A stretch of 64,000 nucleotides of DNA from Bacteroidota bacterium. Its GTDB lineage: Bacteria; Bacteroidota; Bacteroidia; JACPRZ01. Each line of letters starts with the position of its first letter. Position 1 is the stretch's first letter. The position numbers were made by a program, and so were the translations under genes. Below are positions 30,245 to 40,011 of the stretch, piece after piece. The DNA lies in NCBI GenBank assembly GCA_016193485.1, contig JACPRZ010000030.1, positions 1 to 64,000 of the forward strand. The letters run 5' to 3'. The notes beneath the pieces were generated by a model that saw only the letters and a list, made by a program, of their open reading frames with translations, ran no database searches and was not told the origin of the DNA.

Positions 30245-32582
30245 CCACCACCAACTTCTCAATATGGTTACCGGTTTCCGCAACAATCTCAAAAATGTAA
30301 ATTCCCTTATCTAAGTTTGTTGCATCTATGTCAATGAAATTGTTGCCGGTGATTACCGTTAGTTCTCTGCTGTAAACCACACGCCCGGTAATGTCATACA
30401 ATTTTATGCTTACTTCCTGATTTAATGCTGATTTGTAATTCATCATAAAATTACCATTGTTCGGGTTCGGAGTAAGTATGATCAAGACATCGTTGGTAAT
30501 ATTTTCAAAAATCCCTGAAGTATAGCATGGATTACCGGGATTGTCTATTTTGGTCATAGTATAAAAATCAATATAGCAGGCGAAATTCACACTGTCGACA
30601 AAAGGATTTCTGTTGTTCTGAAGTGAAGCGATATAATCATTTCTTGCTATTTCCCAATCATCCGGTGGATCCTGGAAGTGCCATTCTTTCAGAAGATTCT
30701 GATCCTGGAAACGGTTTGGTATGCTTGGCAAAGACCAGTTATTTCCGCTGATGCCGTTATAACATACCGCCATGTACATCATTGCTCTTGCCGCATCACC
30801 TTTATGCGAATTGCGCGGCTCGTAAACCGTTTTGCCGGCAGCATTCAACCCTAATATACCCTCCAGATAAGAACCGGTTACAGTTACCACCTCTCCCAAA
30901 GGGTAGTTGCTCCTGGGGATATTTGCATACTCAAGGTTGGTGGGAAAAAGATTATGCTGGTCATTGTATTCGGGCTTTTCAGGATTATCTGCAGGGTAGG
31001 TGGGCATCCAACTATGAGGATAGGAATGTTCCCTGCTATATCCTAATGCCGACCAATTGAAAGCGCCTGTATAAATAATGTTTTCACCGGTGTAAACACA
31101 GGTTACTGTTTTTCTTCCAAGCGTGGTATCTCTCGATTCAAAATTATTTATCATAGTGCCTAAATAATTTACATAAGAAACCGTGGTATGCGGATTAATA
31201 AGGGAACTTAAATCCGTTACAAAAGCAGGCGATGAAGTTGATATGCCGGTATAATAATTATTTATCATTCCATCCGGTGTAGCGGTATCGCCCGACAAAG
31301 GATTTATCGTAAGATAGTTCTCATAGCCGGAAGATCCGTTAAATGCAAAGACCATGAAATAATAATCGGTATTAGATACAATGAAATTTGGAGTGAAAGA
31401 TGCTCCGCTGCCAATGTATGCAACCTGATCTGTGCCGATATAATCGCCCCTTTGATAAGTAATTCCGTCAACAGGACTTGCCGTAACGGGTAATCCGTTC
31501 TTTCTCAGTACCATGTATTTTTCGGCAGCAGGCGATGCAGCGGTATAAGAGACATTTAAAGTATAGGACTTAACATTGGAAAAGAGCAGGTTGGTTGGCT
31601 GTGCCGTTGGCTCGGTAGCATAGTTACCTGAAAGTCCATAAATATTTATGATGTACGGATTCTCGTTAGAATCGTCATTGCCAATAGAAATAGTTGCAAA
31701 TTTAGAACCTGTAGGACCGGTAGGAGTAAAGTTTAACGTAAAATCAGCGGAATCATAAGGCCCGACTGATGAAGGCATTGAATCGATGCTGAAATCGGCA
31801 GAGTCAGTTCCTGTAATTGTATAGTTGGAAATATTTAATGTTTGAGATGCTCCCTGATTCTCTATGGTAAACAGGGTAGATGCGTTATTCCCGATTACAA
31901 AGTCAGAACCGGATAAAACGGTTGTCATGCCTTGCAGTACATTTATTTCTAATGCCGGGGCGACATACGAAACAATATCATTCTGATCCCGCGGCAATAA
32001 CTGGTAAACGGTATTGTATTCCGATAATATGCCGGTTATGTCCACCCCCCCCACAGGAATGGTTTGTCCCACTAATGGGTTGGTAGTTCCTGTTATTCTT
32101 ATTACGCCCGACTGGCTGCTGCCTGTAAAGGGATAATTGATGTTTGCTGCAAATGTGCCGCCCGATGAAAAAGTGCAATTTTCTAATATCACCAATTGCG
32201 CCTCAAGGGGTTCGCTCATTTGAGCAGGGATAATTGTCAGCGGTGTCGGTAATGGATTGCCGGAAGAGTTAAGGGAATAAGCGGTAACAGGATTAATTTC
32301 AAGCAAGCCGTTATAGTCCGATAATTTTCCGGTAATGGTAACCGATGCCCCTCTTAACGGGGCGAAAGAAACGGAGCCGGCTCCGGGATAGGCGGCAATA
32401 CCGCCAGAACTATCCTGGATATACCTGATGATACCGAACTCTGAACCGTTGGTAACAATGCCGGTAACGGTTACCGTTGAGCCGATGGGGTTCGTCCTCG
32501 CATCTGCAATATCGGTTTGTGCAAAAAGCAAATGGTCATCGAATAATAGCAGCGCTATAGTAATGACGAATGATTTTTTCAA
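30162..32582 (-). CDS. secreted endonuclease I family protein with T9SS C-terminal domain
   Basis: 806 aa; signal peptide; GYSREHSYPHSWMPTYPADNPEKPEYNDQHNLFPT...NIPRSNYPLG nuclease motif; C-terminal VSIKLYDITGRVVYSRELTV...GIYIFEIVAETGNHIEKLVV followed by repeat-encoded tail. Confidence 0.85.
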   Translation of the reverse strand: MKKSFVITIALLLFDDHLLFAQTDIADARTNPIGSTVTVTGIVTNGSEFGIIRYIQDSSGGIAAYPGAGSVSFAPLRGASVTITGKLSDYNGLLEINPVTAYSLNSSGNPLPTPLTIIPAQMSEPLEAQLVILENCTFSSGGTFAANINYPFTGSSQSGVIRITGTTNPLVGQTIPVGGVDITGILSEYNTVYQLLPRDQNDIVSYVAPALEINVLQGMTTVLSGSDFVIGNNASTLFTIENQGASQTLNISNYTITGTDSADFSIDSMPSSVGPYDSADFTLNFTPTGPTGSKFATISIGNDDSNENPYIINIYGLSGNYATEPTAQPTNLLFSNVKSYTLNVSYTAASPAAEKYMVLRKNGLPVTASPVDGITYQRGDYIGTDQVAYIGSGASFTPNFIVSNTDYYFMVFAFNGSSGYENYLTINPLSGDTATPDGMINNYYTGISTSSPAFVTDLSSLINPHTTVSYVNYLGTMINNFESRDTTLGRKTVTCVYTGENIIYTGAFNWSALGYSREHSYPHSWMPTYPADNPEKPEYNDQHNLFPTNLEYANIPRSNYPLGEVVTVTGSYLEGILGLNAAGKTVYEPRNSHKGDAARAMMYMAVCYNGISGNNWSLPSIPNRFQDQNLLKEWHFQDPPDDWEIARNDYIASLQNNRNPFVDSVNFACYIDFYTMTKIDNPGNPCYTSGIFENITNDVLIILTPNPNNGNFMMNYKSALNQEVSIKLYDITGRVVYSRELTVITGNNFIDIDATNLDKGIYIFEIVAETGNHIEKLVVGYYSASQEFHATKSLKHKTCLPAGRFH

Positions 32583-32621
32583 ATTATTGATTTGTTGATT
32601 ATTTAATACCTCTTCAAAATC

Positions 32622-33293
32622 TCATTTTCTCTTTTTCATCTCCTCAATTTTTTCATTGAGTTCGTCATTCCTGAATGTATCAAATGCAGTGAATACTTTT
32701 TTCTTCACATCATTCCATGTAATATTTCTGAATGTTTTGGGAGGGGGAGATTGTTCAAGTTCACGGTTCCGGAAAGGTATTTCTTTTATAACATCAATTA
32801 CATTCCGGGTGGTTTTATGTGGGTATTTTTCTGCATAAAATCCAAGTAATTCCTTAAATGTAAAGTTGTTTAATAATTCCGCTATATCATAATAGTCCTT
32901 TTTCGTGGCTCGGTCAGTAATTGCGTTAAGTTTCATAGCTGCAATATCCTCTTTATCAGCCATTCTGATGTTTTCTTCCGTTATTTCCGGTCTGATAAAA
33001 GGCACATCCAGAGCCCAAAGATCAACCTTTGAATTATTTATATGAAAACTTAAACTTTTTTCTCCTTCCCTCAGCAAGTCCATATTATGAAATTTTTCAG
33101 CAATCCTTTTTCCCAGTTTTTGTTTAGCGAAATCCTTATAGGAAAACAAATCAATATCAACAGATTCCCGGTGCCCCAACTGTAAAGCAAGAGCTGTACC
33201 CCCGACAAGCCGGAATGCTTTTAATTCATTAACGACCATCAAGTTTTGCAGTACGGCTAATAGTCGTGATGAAATTGCTTCCTTGTATAACAT
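32622..33293 (-). CDS. nucleotidyl transferase AbiEii/AbiGii-like toxin family protein
   Basis: 223 aa; FRLVGGTALALQLGHRESVDIDLFSY, ADKEDIAAMKLNAITDRATKKDYYDIAELL. Confidence 0.88.
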   Translation of the reverse strand: MLYKEAISSRLLAVLQNLMVVNELKAFRLVGGTALALQLGHRESVDIDLFSYKDFAKQKLGKRIAEKFHNMDLLREGEKSLSFHINNSKVDLWALDVPFIRPEITEENIRMADKEDIAAMKLNAITDRATKKDYYDIAELLNNFTFKELLGFYAEKYPHKTTRNVIDVIKEIPFRNRELEQSPPPKTFRNITWNDVKKKVFTAFDTFRNDELNEKIEEMKKRK

Positions 33294-33553
33294 TTAAAAT
33301 CGGCAGGGTTTAAATTGAAAAGAGAACAAGCTAAACTCAGGGCATAAGGTTTTAAATATTTTACATATTGAAGGGATTTCATTACTTTTTTTTCCCCATA
33401 ATAAGCGATGACTTCCTTAACATCTTCCCATGATCCATAGTCAAATACACGGGAAATAACCCATAAATATTGTTTATCGGGATCTATCTTGTTATAATTA
33501 GTATCCCAAAATAACCGTTTGGGAAGTTTTAGAATTGTTGATCTGATCAGCAT
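33257..33553 (-). CDS. putative antitoxin-like partner of AbiEii protein (DUF6922-like)
   Basis: 98 aa; KRLFWDTNYNKIDPDKQYLWVISRVFDYGSWEDVKEVIAYYG; overlaps downstream AbiEii gene by 37 bp. Confidence 0.7.
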   Translation of the reverse strand: MLIRSTILKLPKRLFWDTNYNKIDPDKQYLWVISRVFDYGSWEDVKEVIAYYGEKKVMKSLQYVKYLKPYALSLACSLFNLNPADFKCYTRKQFHHDY

Positions 33554-33610
33554 ACCGCAAAAATACGAAATTTGAGCATGCTTTCAGCAATGGCAAGTAT
33601 TTCAGGGCAA

Positions 33611-36340
33611 TTAAAAAGTTATCTGCAATGAAGTATTAAACCTTCTTCCCAAACCAAAAAATACTCCGGCCGATTTAGCATCAAAATCATTATAATTGTT
33701 CAAAAAACTATCATTATTCTGGGCGTCCGAAACATATACTTCGTTCAGCAGGTTTAAAACGCTTGCCCTTAAATCCATTTTGATTTTACCGATTTTGAAA
33801 TTATATCCCGCATGAAGATCTAAAAGATAATCATCGGGCATTTGCCATGATTCCCTGCCTGCGTTGATACCATCTAAACTTAACGGATCAAATTCAGCGA
33901 AATTTTTCCCGAAATAAGTTCCCTGTGTTTTAATATATAATCCTTTAATTACTTCGTAACGGATGCTCGCCCCGGATTGCATCTGGGCTGCATCGCCAAC
34001 ATGAACTCCTTTTGCATCAAAACTTTGCTTATAAACCAGATTTCCATTGTCATCATATTTCCGGGCTGTATCTTTTGATGTCCATACCCAGTCGCCATAA
34101 GAGACCAACCCCTCCAATTCTAAATTTGAAAATGCCTTGTAAATAAAATCAAATTCCACTCCCTGGTGAAGCGCATCCATTCCATTTATATTTACCGAAT
34201 ATATATTGCCATCCGGATCTGTATAAACACCTGCACGGTCAGCGGGTTTATTTTCCCAGATGGTATAATATCCGTTAAGGTTCACCGCAAATTTTTCATG
34301 TTGGAAATTATAACCCAATTCAGCCGATTTTACAATCTCATTTTTTATATCTGTAAAAAACTTGTTGTTCCTGTCAATTACATTATTAAAGCGTGGCGTT
34401 TTGGAAAGATAACCCACATTAAAAAAAACATTTTGAAACTCGGTCAAATTAAAATTAGCGCCTGTTTTAACAGTAAAACCCGGAATCCATTTCCACCCGG
34501 TTTGGGCGAAGCGCAATCCTGCTGCATCCCGTGTGTAATAGGCGCCATCATAAATTATTGTATCCCTGTAGCCGATATTTAATAGTGTGTCGCCAACCAA
34601 TAATTCTTTCTTTCTGAAATAGTCAATGCGTTTGTACCCGCTGTACGCACCTGAAATATTTATGAAAGCAGTCCAAAAACCGCCTTTAATTTCCGCCTGC
34701 GCAAAACTGCCTGCCCATCTTACCAAACCATCATTATAATATCCAATCCTGTCACCGGTTCTTTTAACATTGGATTCCTGGTTCAGGTTGGAATTTTCTA
34801 TTGCATAATCACCGCCAATTAAATCATAAACGGTTCTGTAATGGCTGCCAACATAATCCCTCATATCTACTCCGCCTGAAACTGAAACATGATTTCCGGG
34901 AGAATAATTGATTGTTGAAAGCAACCCGTACCAAAAATGATTATTTACGCTGCTATTCAGGTAATTAAAGGATTGGTGTTCTGTTGAATCTATTAATGGC
35001 AGAATGGAATAAGGCCCGGTGTTTTTTTCATAAATGCTCTGAAAGTCAATTTGTCCATGTACATCAACCGGGGGCCCACTGGCATTTAAACCTGTACCGC
35101 CACCGCTTCCAACCGATAAATAAGCGATATTGGAAATATAAAACTTATCGTTGACTGTCCAGAAATCTTTTAAGGTAAACTGCGGTTTGTGATAATAATT
35201 AACTTTTTCATGGAGTATTTCAACATTGGCGGGAATGGTGTCGCCATTAGGAGCTTTATACCTCCTGATGTATCCCCAGTGAGGATTAAATCGGGTTCCG
35301 TATCCTTTTATTTCACTGTATTTCAAAGAATCGGTGATGCCAATTTTATCGGCATATTCAGCATCAAAATAAGCAATTGATTTTTTATATGAACGTTGCG
35401 CGTGTTTTTGCGGAGCGCCCATTGCAGAAGCGCTTAATAAATGTTTCTCAAGTTTTTTTTCTATTTTTAGAAAATAGAACCAGCCCTTTGTCCATGTTTG
35501 GTCCACCCATCCGTTGCCTTGTTTATAGGAGCCGGCAGCAGTAATGCCAAAACCATTTGATAATTGTCCTGATGTCAATCCAACACTTGTTCTCATGAAT
35601 CCGTCATTGCCAAGTTCCTGTTTTACCCTGCCGCCTTTTTTCGCTTCAATTCCCTGGCTGATGATATTCAGTGTTCCTCCAACGGAAGGATTTGCAAGTT
35701 TGGAGGCGCCAAGTCCCCTTTGTACCTGAGTACTTCTCATAACCATATCCAGTCCAAACCAGTTAGACCAATAGACCCATCCGTTTTCCATATCATTCAC
35801 AGGTATTCCGTCTAACATTACAGCAACGTTGCGCTGACTGAAACCGCGTATTGTTATTCTTGCATCGCCATCGCCACCGCCTGACTGTGTTGCATAAACT
35901 CCGGGGGTGGCGTTTAATATCATAGGAATATCGCGCGAAGCGAGTTCTTCTTGTATTTTGAGAACAGGAATAGTGGAAAAAGCAACCGGGGTTTCTCTTG
36001 TCCTTGCAACATCGGCTACAACCTGTACCTCGGATAAGGTAATACCTTCAAGAGCAAAATTTACCGTTACAATATTGTCGTTAACCGTAACTTTTCGTGA
36101 ATTCGTTTTAAACCCGATGTAGGAAATCGTTAAAGAATACTCACCGTTTGGAACTTCTATGCTGAAGTTACCATCCATATCCGTTGTCACTCCCTTACCT
36201 TCTCCGAATAATACGTTCGCGTTAATTAATGTTTCCCCGGTATTTTTATCCGTTACAGTTCCTTTTATTACTCCTTGTTGAGAAAATGCAGGTGAGGTGA
36301 TAAGGATAATGAAGATTAAAAAAATAATATCCTTAAGCAT
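33611..36340 (-). CDS. TonB-dependent receptor with carboxypeptidase-regulatory-like N-terminal domain
   Basis: 909 aa; GVIKGTVTDKNTGETLINANVLFGEGKGVTTDMDGNFSIEVPNGEYSLTISYIGFKT; plug MLDGIPVNDMENGWVYW; C-terminal Phe. Confidence 0.93.
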   Translation of the reverse strand: MLKDIIFLIFIILITSPAFSQQGVIKGTVTDKNTGETLINANVLFGEGKGVTTDMDGNFSIEVPNGEYSLTISYIGFKTNSRKVTVNDNIVTVNFALEGITLSEVQVVADVARTRETPVAFSTIPVLKIQEELASRDIPMILNATPGVYATQSGGGDGDARITIRGFSQRNVAVMLDGIPVNDMENGWVYWSNWFGLDMVMRSTQVQRGLGASKLANPSVGGTLNIISQGIEAKKGGRVKQELGNDGFMRTSVGLTSGQLSNGFGITAAGSYKQGNGWVDQTWTKGWFYFLKIEKKLEKHLLSASAMGAPQKHAQRSYKKSIAYFDAEYADKIGITDSLKYSEIKGYGTRFNPHWGYIRRYKAPNGDTIPANVEILHEKVNYYHKPQFTLKDFWTVNDKFYISNIAYLSVGSGGGTGLNASGPPVDVHGQIDFQSIYEKNTGPYSILPLIDSTEHQSFNYLNSSVNNHFWYGLLSTINYSPGNHVSVSGGVDMRDYVGSHYRTVYDLIGGDYAIENSNLNQESNVKRTGDRIGYYNDGLVRWAGSFAQAEIKGGFWTAFINISGAYSGYKRIDYFRKKELLVGDTLLNIGYRDTIIYDGAYYTRDAAGLRFAQTGWKWIPGFTVKTGANFNLTEFQNVFFNVGYLSKTPRFNNVIDRNNKFFTDIKNEIVKSAELGYNFQHEKFAVNLNGYYTIWENKPADRAGVYTDPDGNIYSVNINGMDALHQGVEFDFIYKAFSNLELEGLVSYGDWVWTSKDTARKYDDNGNLVYKQSFDAKGVHVGDAAQMQSGASIRYEVIKGLYIKTQGTYFGKNFAEFDPLSLDGINAGRESWQMPDDYLLDLHAGYNFKIGKIKMDLRASVLNLLNEVYVSDAQNNDSFLNNYNDFDAKSAGVFFGLGRRFNTSLQITF

Positions 36341-36384
36341 AACGATTCACGGGAAAAGATGTGGCACGAATTTTTAGGAAGTAA

Positions 36385-37410
36385 TTATTTTACCGCAATT
36401 TTTTTTGTAACCCGGTGATATGATTCAAAATTCACCTTTACAATATAAATGCCTGAAACAATTTCGGGTAATTCAATGTTCACTTCATAATTATTGGTAT
36501 AAGTATGTGAAAATACTACATGCCCAAGAACATTTGAAATTTCAACGGATGAAATATCAGAAGCGGCTTTAACAGTTAAAGAACCGGTGTTTACGGGATT
36601 GGGGAAGAATAAAATACCCCTATCCGTCAATGGTTCATTAACTGATGCCGGATTACATTCACATGAATGAGAGCCCAAATTGGAAAATGTATTGGCATTA
36701 AACCTGTCCCATTCTGCAGCAGGATTAAAAGCGGAGGGGTTTACCGTAACACTTTGTTTAATGTTAAACTTTCTGACTAATGTTTGATCAACAGTGTAAA
36801 AATTTCCCTGCCCCGTATTGTAGGGCGCTACATCTGTCCATCCCCCTGTAGGGCTTGATGTGCCTCCGCTGGCATTAACCGGTTGTTCACCTATTTTCCC
36901 GATAAGGTCGATAATAACACCTGCTGTTGTCTCCAACGCCACAGCATCATCGCCATTAAAGTACATGGCTTCACTCACGAGGTAATCAGGGCATAGGAAC
37001 AGATTACCGGGTAAACTGCCGATAGAATCCAATTCATCCCATACAGGCGCTTCCTGCCCCGTTCCGGCAGGATTTCTTTTGTCAATCACTAATACCTTTG
37101 TACCGTAAGGAGCAATGGTGCCGGATAATGCAACTACCCAGTTGGTTTGGGCAGGAGGTACATCCTGTCCGTTGGAATACCTTGCAATCCTATAACCGCT
37201 AATGTTTACAGTATCAATAGTAGGGTTATAAATTTCCAGGGCTTTATTGTTGCTCCATCCTTCAACATATTCTGAAATAAATAATTCATTGCATTGAGCA
37301 AAAGAGATTGCATATTGCAACGCAGAGATCGCAGCAACCGGAAAAAGACGGAACAATAAGAACCTGGAACCTGAATCCCATCGGTTCCAGACGGATAAGA
37401 ATTTTTTCAT
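36385..37410 (-). CDS. secreted lamin-tail-domain-like protein with T9SS C-terminus
   Basis: LFISEYVEGWSNNKALEIYNPTIDTVNISGYRIARYSNG; C-term FPNPVNTGSLTVKAASDISSVEISNVLGHVVF...GIYIVKVNFESYHRVTKKIAVK. Confidence 0.85.
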   Translation of the reverse strand: MKKFLSVWNRWDSGSRFLLFRLFPVAAISALQYAISFAQCNELFISEYVEGWSNNKALEIYNPTIDTVNISGYRIARYSNGQDVPPAQTNWVVALSGTIAPYGTKVLVIDKRNPAGTGQEAPVWDELDSIGSLPGNLFLCPDYLVSEAMYFNGDDAVALETTAGVIIDLIGKIGEQPVNASGGTSSPTGGWTDVAPYNTGQGNFYTVDQTLVRKFNIKQSVTVNPSAFNPAAEWDRFNANTFSNLGSHSCECNPASVNEPLTDRGILFFPNPVNTGSLTVKAASDISSVEISNVLGHVVFSHTYTNNYEVNIELPEIVSGIYIVKVNFESYHRVTKKIAVK

Positions 37411-37650
37411 GGAGAATAATAAAATTAAAATTTGATGAATACCTGTAATTCGGTCGAAAAAATGGTTTTTTTGCTTCGGTGGTTATGCTTATTAACCGGC
37501 AGGACAAAGGTAAAAAATAATAAAAGAAGTAATATTTCTTTCTTTATTTTTTATTTTGATGCGGGATAACCGGATCTATTGTAAAACCGAAAACCCAAAT
37601 TCCGTATCTTGCCCCTCCTTAGGCGGGGTCTTGCATAAAAAATAACCGGG

Positions 37651-39183
37651 ATGATTTTCCCTAAAAAAATTCTTTATTTATTCATTCTTCTTGAAGGCGC
37701 TGGCGTAATGTGCATTGAACTTGCTTCGGTAAAGATGATAGCGCCCTGGTGCGGGGAGACCCTCTATGTATGGACTTGTGTGATAGGGATCTCGATTCTC
37801 TCGCTTGCTGGCGGATACTTCATCGGTGGATATATGGCGGAAAAGCATAATCCTCCGCTGCTGCAAATGGTGTTCGTGCCGGCAATCGTTTTTCTTATCC
37901 TGCCGATGGTAACAAAAGAATTTTTCCGCCTGGCTGAAAGCGATAATTTTATTCTTCTCGCGGTAATTTCTTCACTGATTATCATACCCCTTCCGGTTGT
38001 TTTTCTTGCAGCCATACCGCCAGTTGCGATAAAAATTTTATCGGCAAACGAAAATGAAAGCGGTAACTCTACCGGCAAGGTCTATGCCCTGTCAACTGCC
38101 GGAGGAATTTTTTCAGCACTGCTGACCGGGTTTTTCCTTCTGCCTGATCTGGGTATTTCAAAATGCCTGTTCCTCGCGGGAATGATTTCCGGGTTGTTAC
38201 CTCTCTTTCTTTTCCGAAAAAAAACTCTGCCGGTAATTATCTTTCTTATATCCATTATGCTGTCTGGATCAGGTATCCTGAAAAAACAACTAAAGGGGTC
38301 GGTCCGCATACTTCATTATTCCGAAGGTATGCCGGGACAAAACCTCGTGGCCGATGTAACCTTCCCATCCGGAAAAGTTCAGCGTTTCTATTATATTAAC
38401 CGTATGGGACAAACCACGATAAATCCTGAAACCGGCCGGTCGCTGTGGAGTTATCCCGATTATGTAACCGCGGTTGCCGGTATTTTTCCCGAAAAATCCA
38501 ATGTCCTCCTGCTCGGGCTGGGCGGAGGCACTATTGCAAATTATCTGGAAAATTACCTGGACATGAAAGTAACGGCTGTGGAAATAGACCCCCGCGCAGA
38601 TGAAATAGCAAAACGTTTTTTCGGGCTGAGTAAGAATACACGGGTGATTATTGACGATGCGCGCCACTACCTGCAAACATCAGATTCCCGTTATGATATC
38701 ATTTTGTTTGATGTTTTCAGGGATGTAATACCCGAATACGTCATGAGCCGTGAGGCATTTTTATCAGCAATGTCCCTTCTTAACCCGGGCGGAATAATCA
38801 TGGTGAATTTTAACGGCTTTCTTACCGGTGATATCGGGAAAGCAGGACGGCTTCTTTTTTCCACGATGAAGTCATGCGGCATGACCGTAGAAATTTTACC
38901 CACTTTTGAAGAAGAAGAAAAATTCAGGAATAATATTTTTATCGGTGTAACAGCACCGGTCGATTTTTCAAAAACCAGGACACCGCTGAACCGGAACGGT
39001 ATTCCCGTTCCGATAAATGATCTTCTTCTTAAAGAAGTACCTTCCCCGGGAACCGCTGTAATTACAGATGATCTGCCCTGCCTTGACCTCAGCAATTACC
39101 TGGCATCATCCGTTTGGAGGAGCGAGTATATCCGCGGTCATACATCTTTGCTTAGTCAAAACGGCATACCGTTATTCAGGTAG
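37651..39183 (+). CDS. fused membrane domain / spermidine synthase-like protein (paralogue 1)
   Basis: 510 aa; hydrophobic N-half (LLEGAGVMCIELASVKMIAPWCGETLYVW), C-half NVLLLGLGGGTIANYLENYLDMKVTAVEIDPRADEIAKRFFG...DDARHYL. Confidence 0.88.
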   Translation: MIFPKKILYLFILLEGAGVMCIELASVKMIAPWCGETLYVWTCVIGISILSLAGGYFIGGYMAEKHNPPLLQMVFVPAIVFLILPMVTKEFFRLAESDNFILLAVISSLIIIPLPVVFLAAIPPVAIKILSANENESGNSTGKVYALSTAGGIFSALLTGFFLLPDLGISKCLFLAGMISGLLPLFLFRKKTLPVIIFLISIMLSGSGILKKQLKGSVRILHYSEGMPGQNLVADVTFPSGKVQRFYYINRMGQTTINPETGRSLWSYPDYVTAVAGIFPEKSNVLLLGLGGGTIANYLENYLDMKVTAVEIDPRADEIAKRFFGLSKNTRVIIDDARHYLQTSDSRYDIILFDVFRDVIPEYVMSREAFLSAMSLLNPGGIIMVNFNGFLTGDIGKAGRLLFSTMKSCGMTVEILPTFEEEEKFRNNIFIGVTAPVDFSKTRTPLNRNGIPVPINDLLLKEVPSPGTAVITDDLPCLDLSNYLASSVWRSEYIRGHTSLLSQNGIPLFR

Positions 39184-39617
39184 CGACATGGCGAGGGGGA
39201 ATTTCTTTTTCATTATTCATTTCTTGTTATGTGTTAATTCTTATCAATACTCCGCTAATTTTTTGTTTCTCGCAGAAACGCAGAGAGCGCAAAGTTTTAA
39301 AATTCAATTCTTTGCGTTCTTAACCCCGCCTTTGGCTGGGAGAAATGAATTTGTATCCCGATATTTATCGGGATTGGTTTTTAAATAAATAAAGATTTTT
39401 ACCGGAGTATTGATAATGAAACTTTTATTTCAAATATGCGTATAACCTTTGTTCTTGGTATTCTATCGGCATGTGGTGGTTTCTTGGTAAAATTTCATAT
39501 TTGCATATTAAATAAATTGTTTTTACCTTTGGGGCGCAGTTTTTGTCTGATATTTGTCAGGATTATTATTTGTTAAACCGGCAATAAGAGTACCGTAAAT
39601 AAATAGACCAAATAATA

Positions 39618-39983
39618 ATGAAAAAATATTTACTCTCCATTTTATTTGTTTCAACTGGTTTTTGGGTACCTGATATTTCACTTTCACAATCGGTTACCGG
39701 TGAAACAAAAGATTTAATTACCAAGCCGGCCAATTCATCCGATATAAGCAAAGAAGAACTGGAACAGTCAAGAAAGGTAACCGTTACAAAAAAGTCGGAA
39801 ACAATCGTGAGCCGGAAAGTGAGAATGATACCAAAAAACAGGAGCGGTCAGGGTGAAAGGGTTTTTATTATTGAGGATGCAGATTCCTCTCACGCTGTTA
39901 CACAAACATCATCTGATGAGAACAATAGCAATAGTGCGCCTTTGAATGAAGAAACTATTATTGAAAAAGACCCGAAACAATAA
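39618..39983 (+). CDS. small secreted hypothetical protein
   Basis: 121 aa; signal peptide MKKYLLSILFVSTGFWVPDISLSQ; charged mature region. Confidence 0.6.
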   Translation: MKKYLLSILFVSTGFWVPDISLSQSVTGETKDLITKPANSSDISKEELEQSRKVTVTKKSETIVSRKVRMIPKNRSGQGERVFIIEDADSSHAVTQTSSDENNSNSAPLNEETIIEKDPKQ

Positions 39984-40011
39984 ATACGGATAAAAAGCAA
40001 AAACGATTGCA

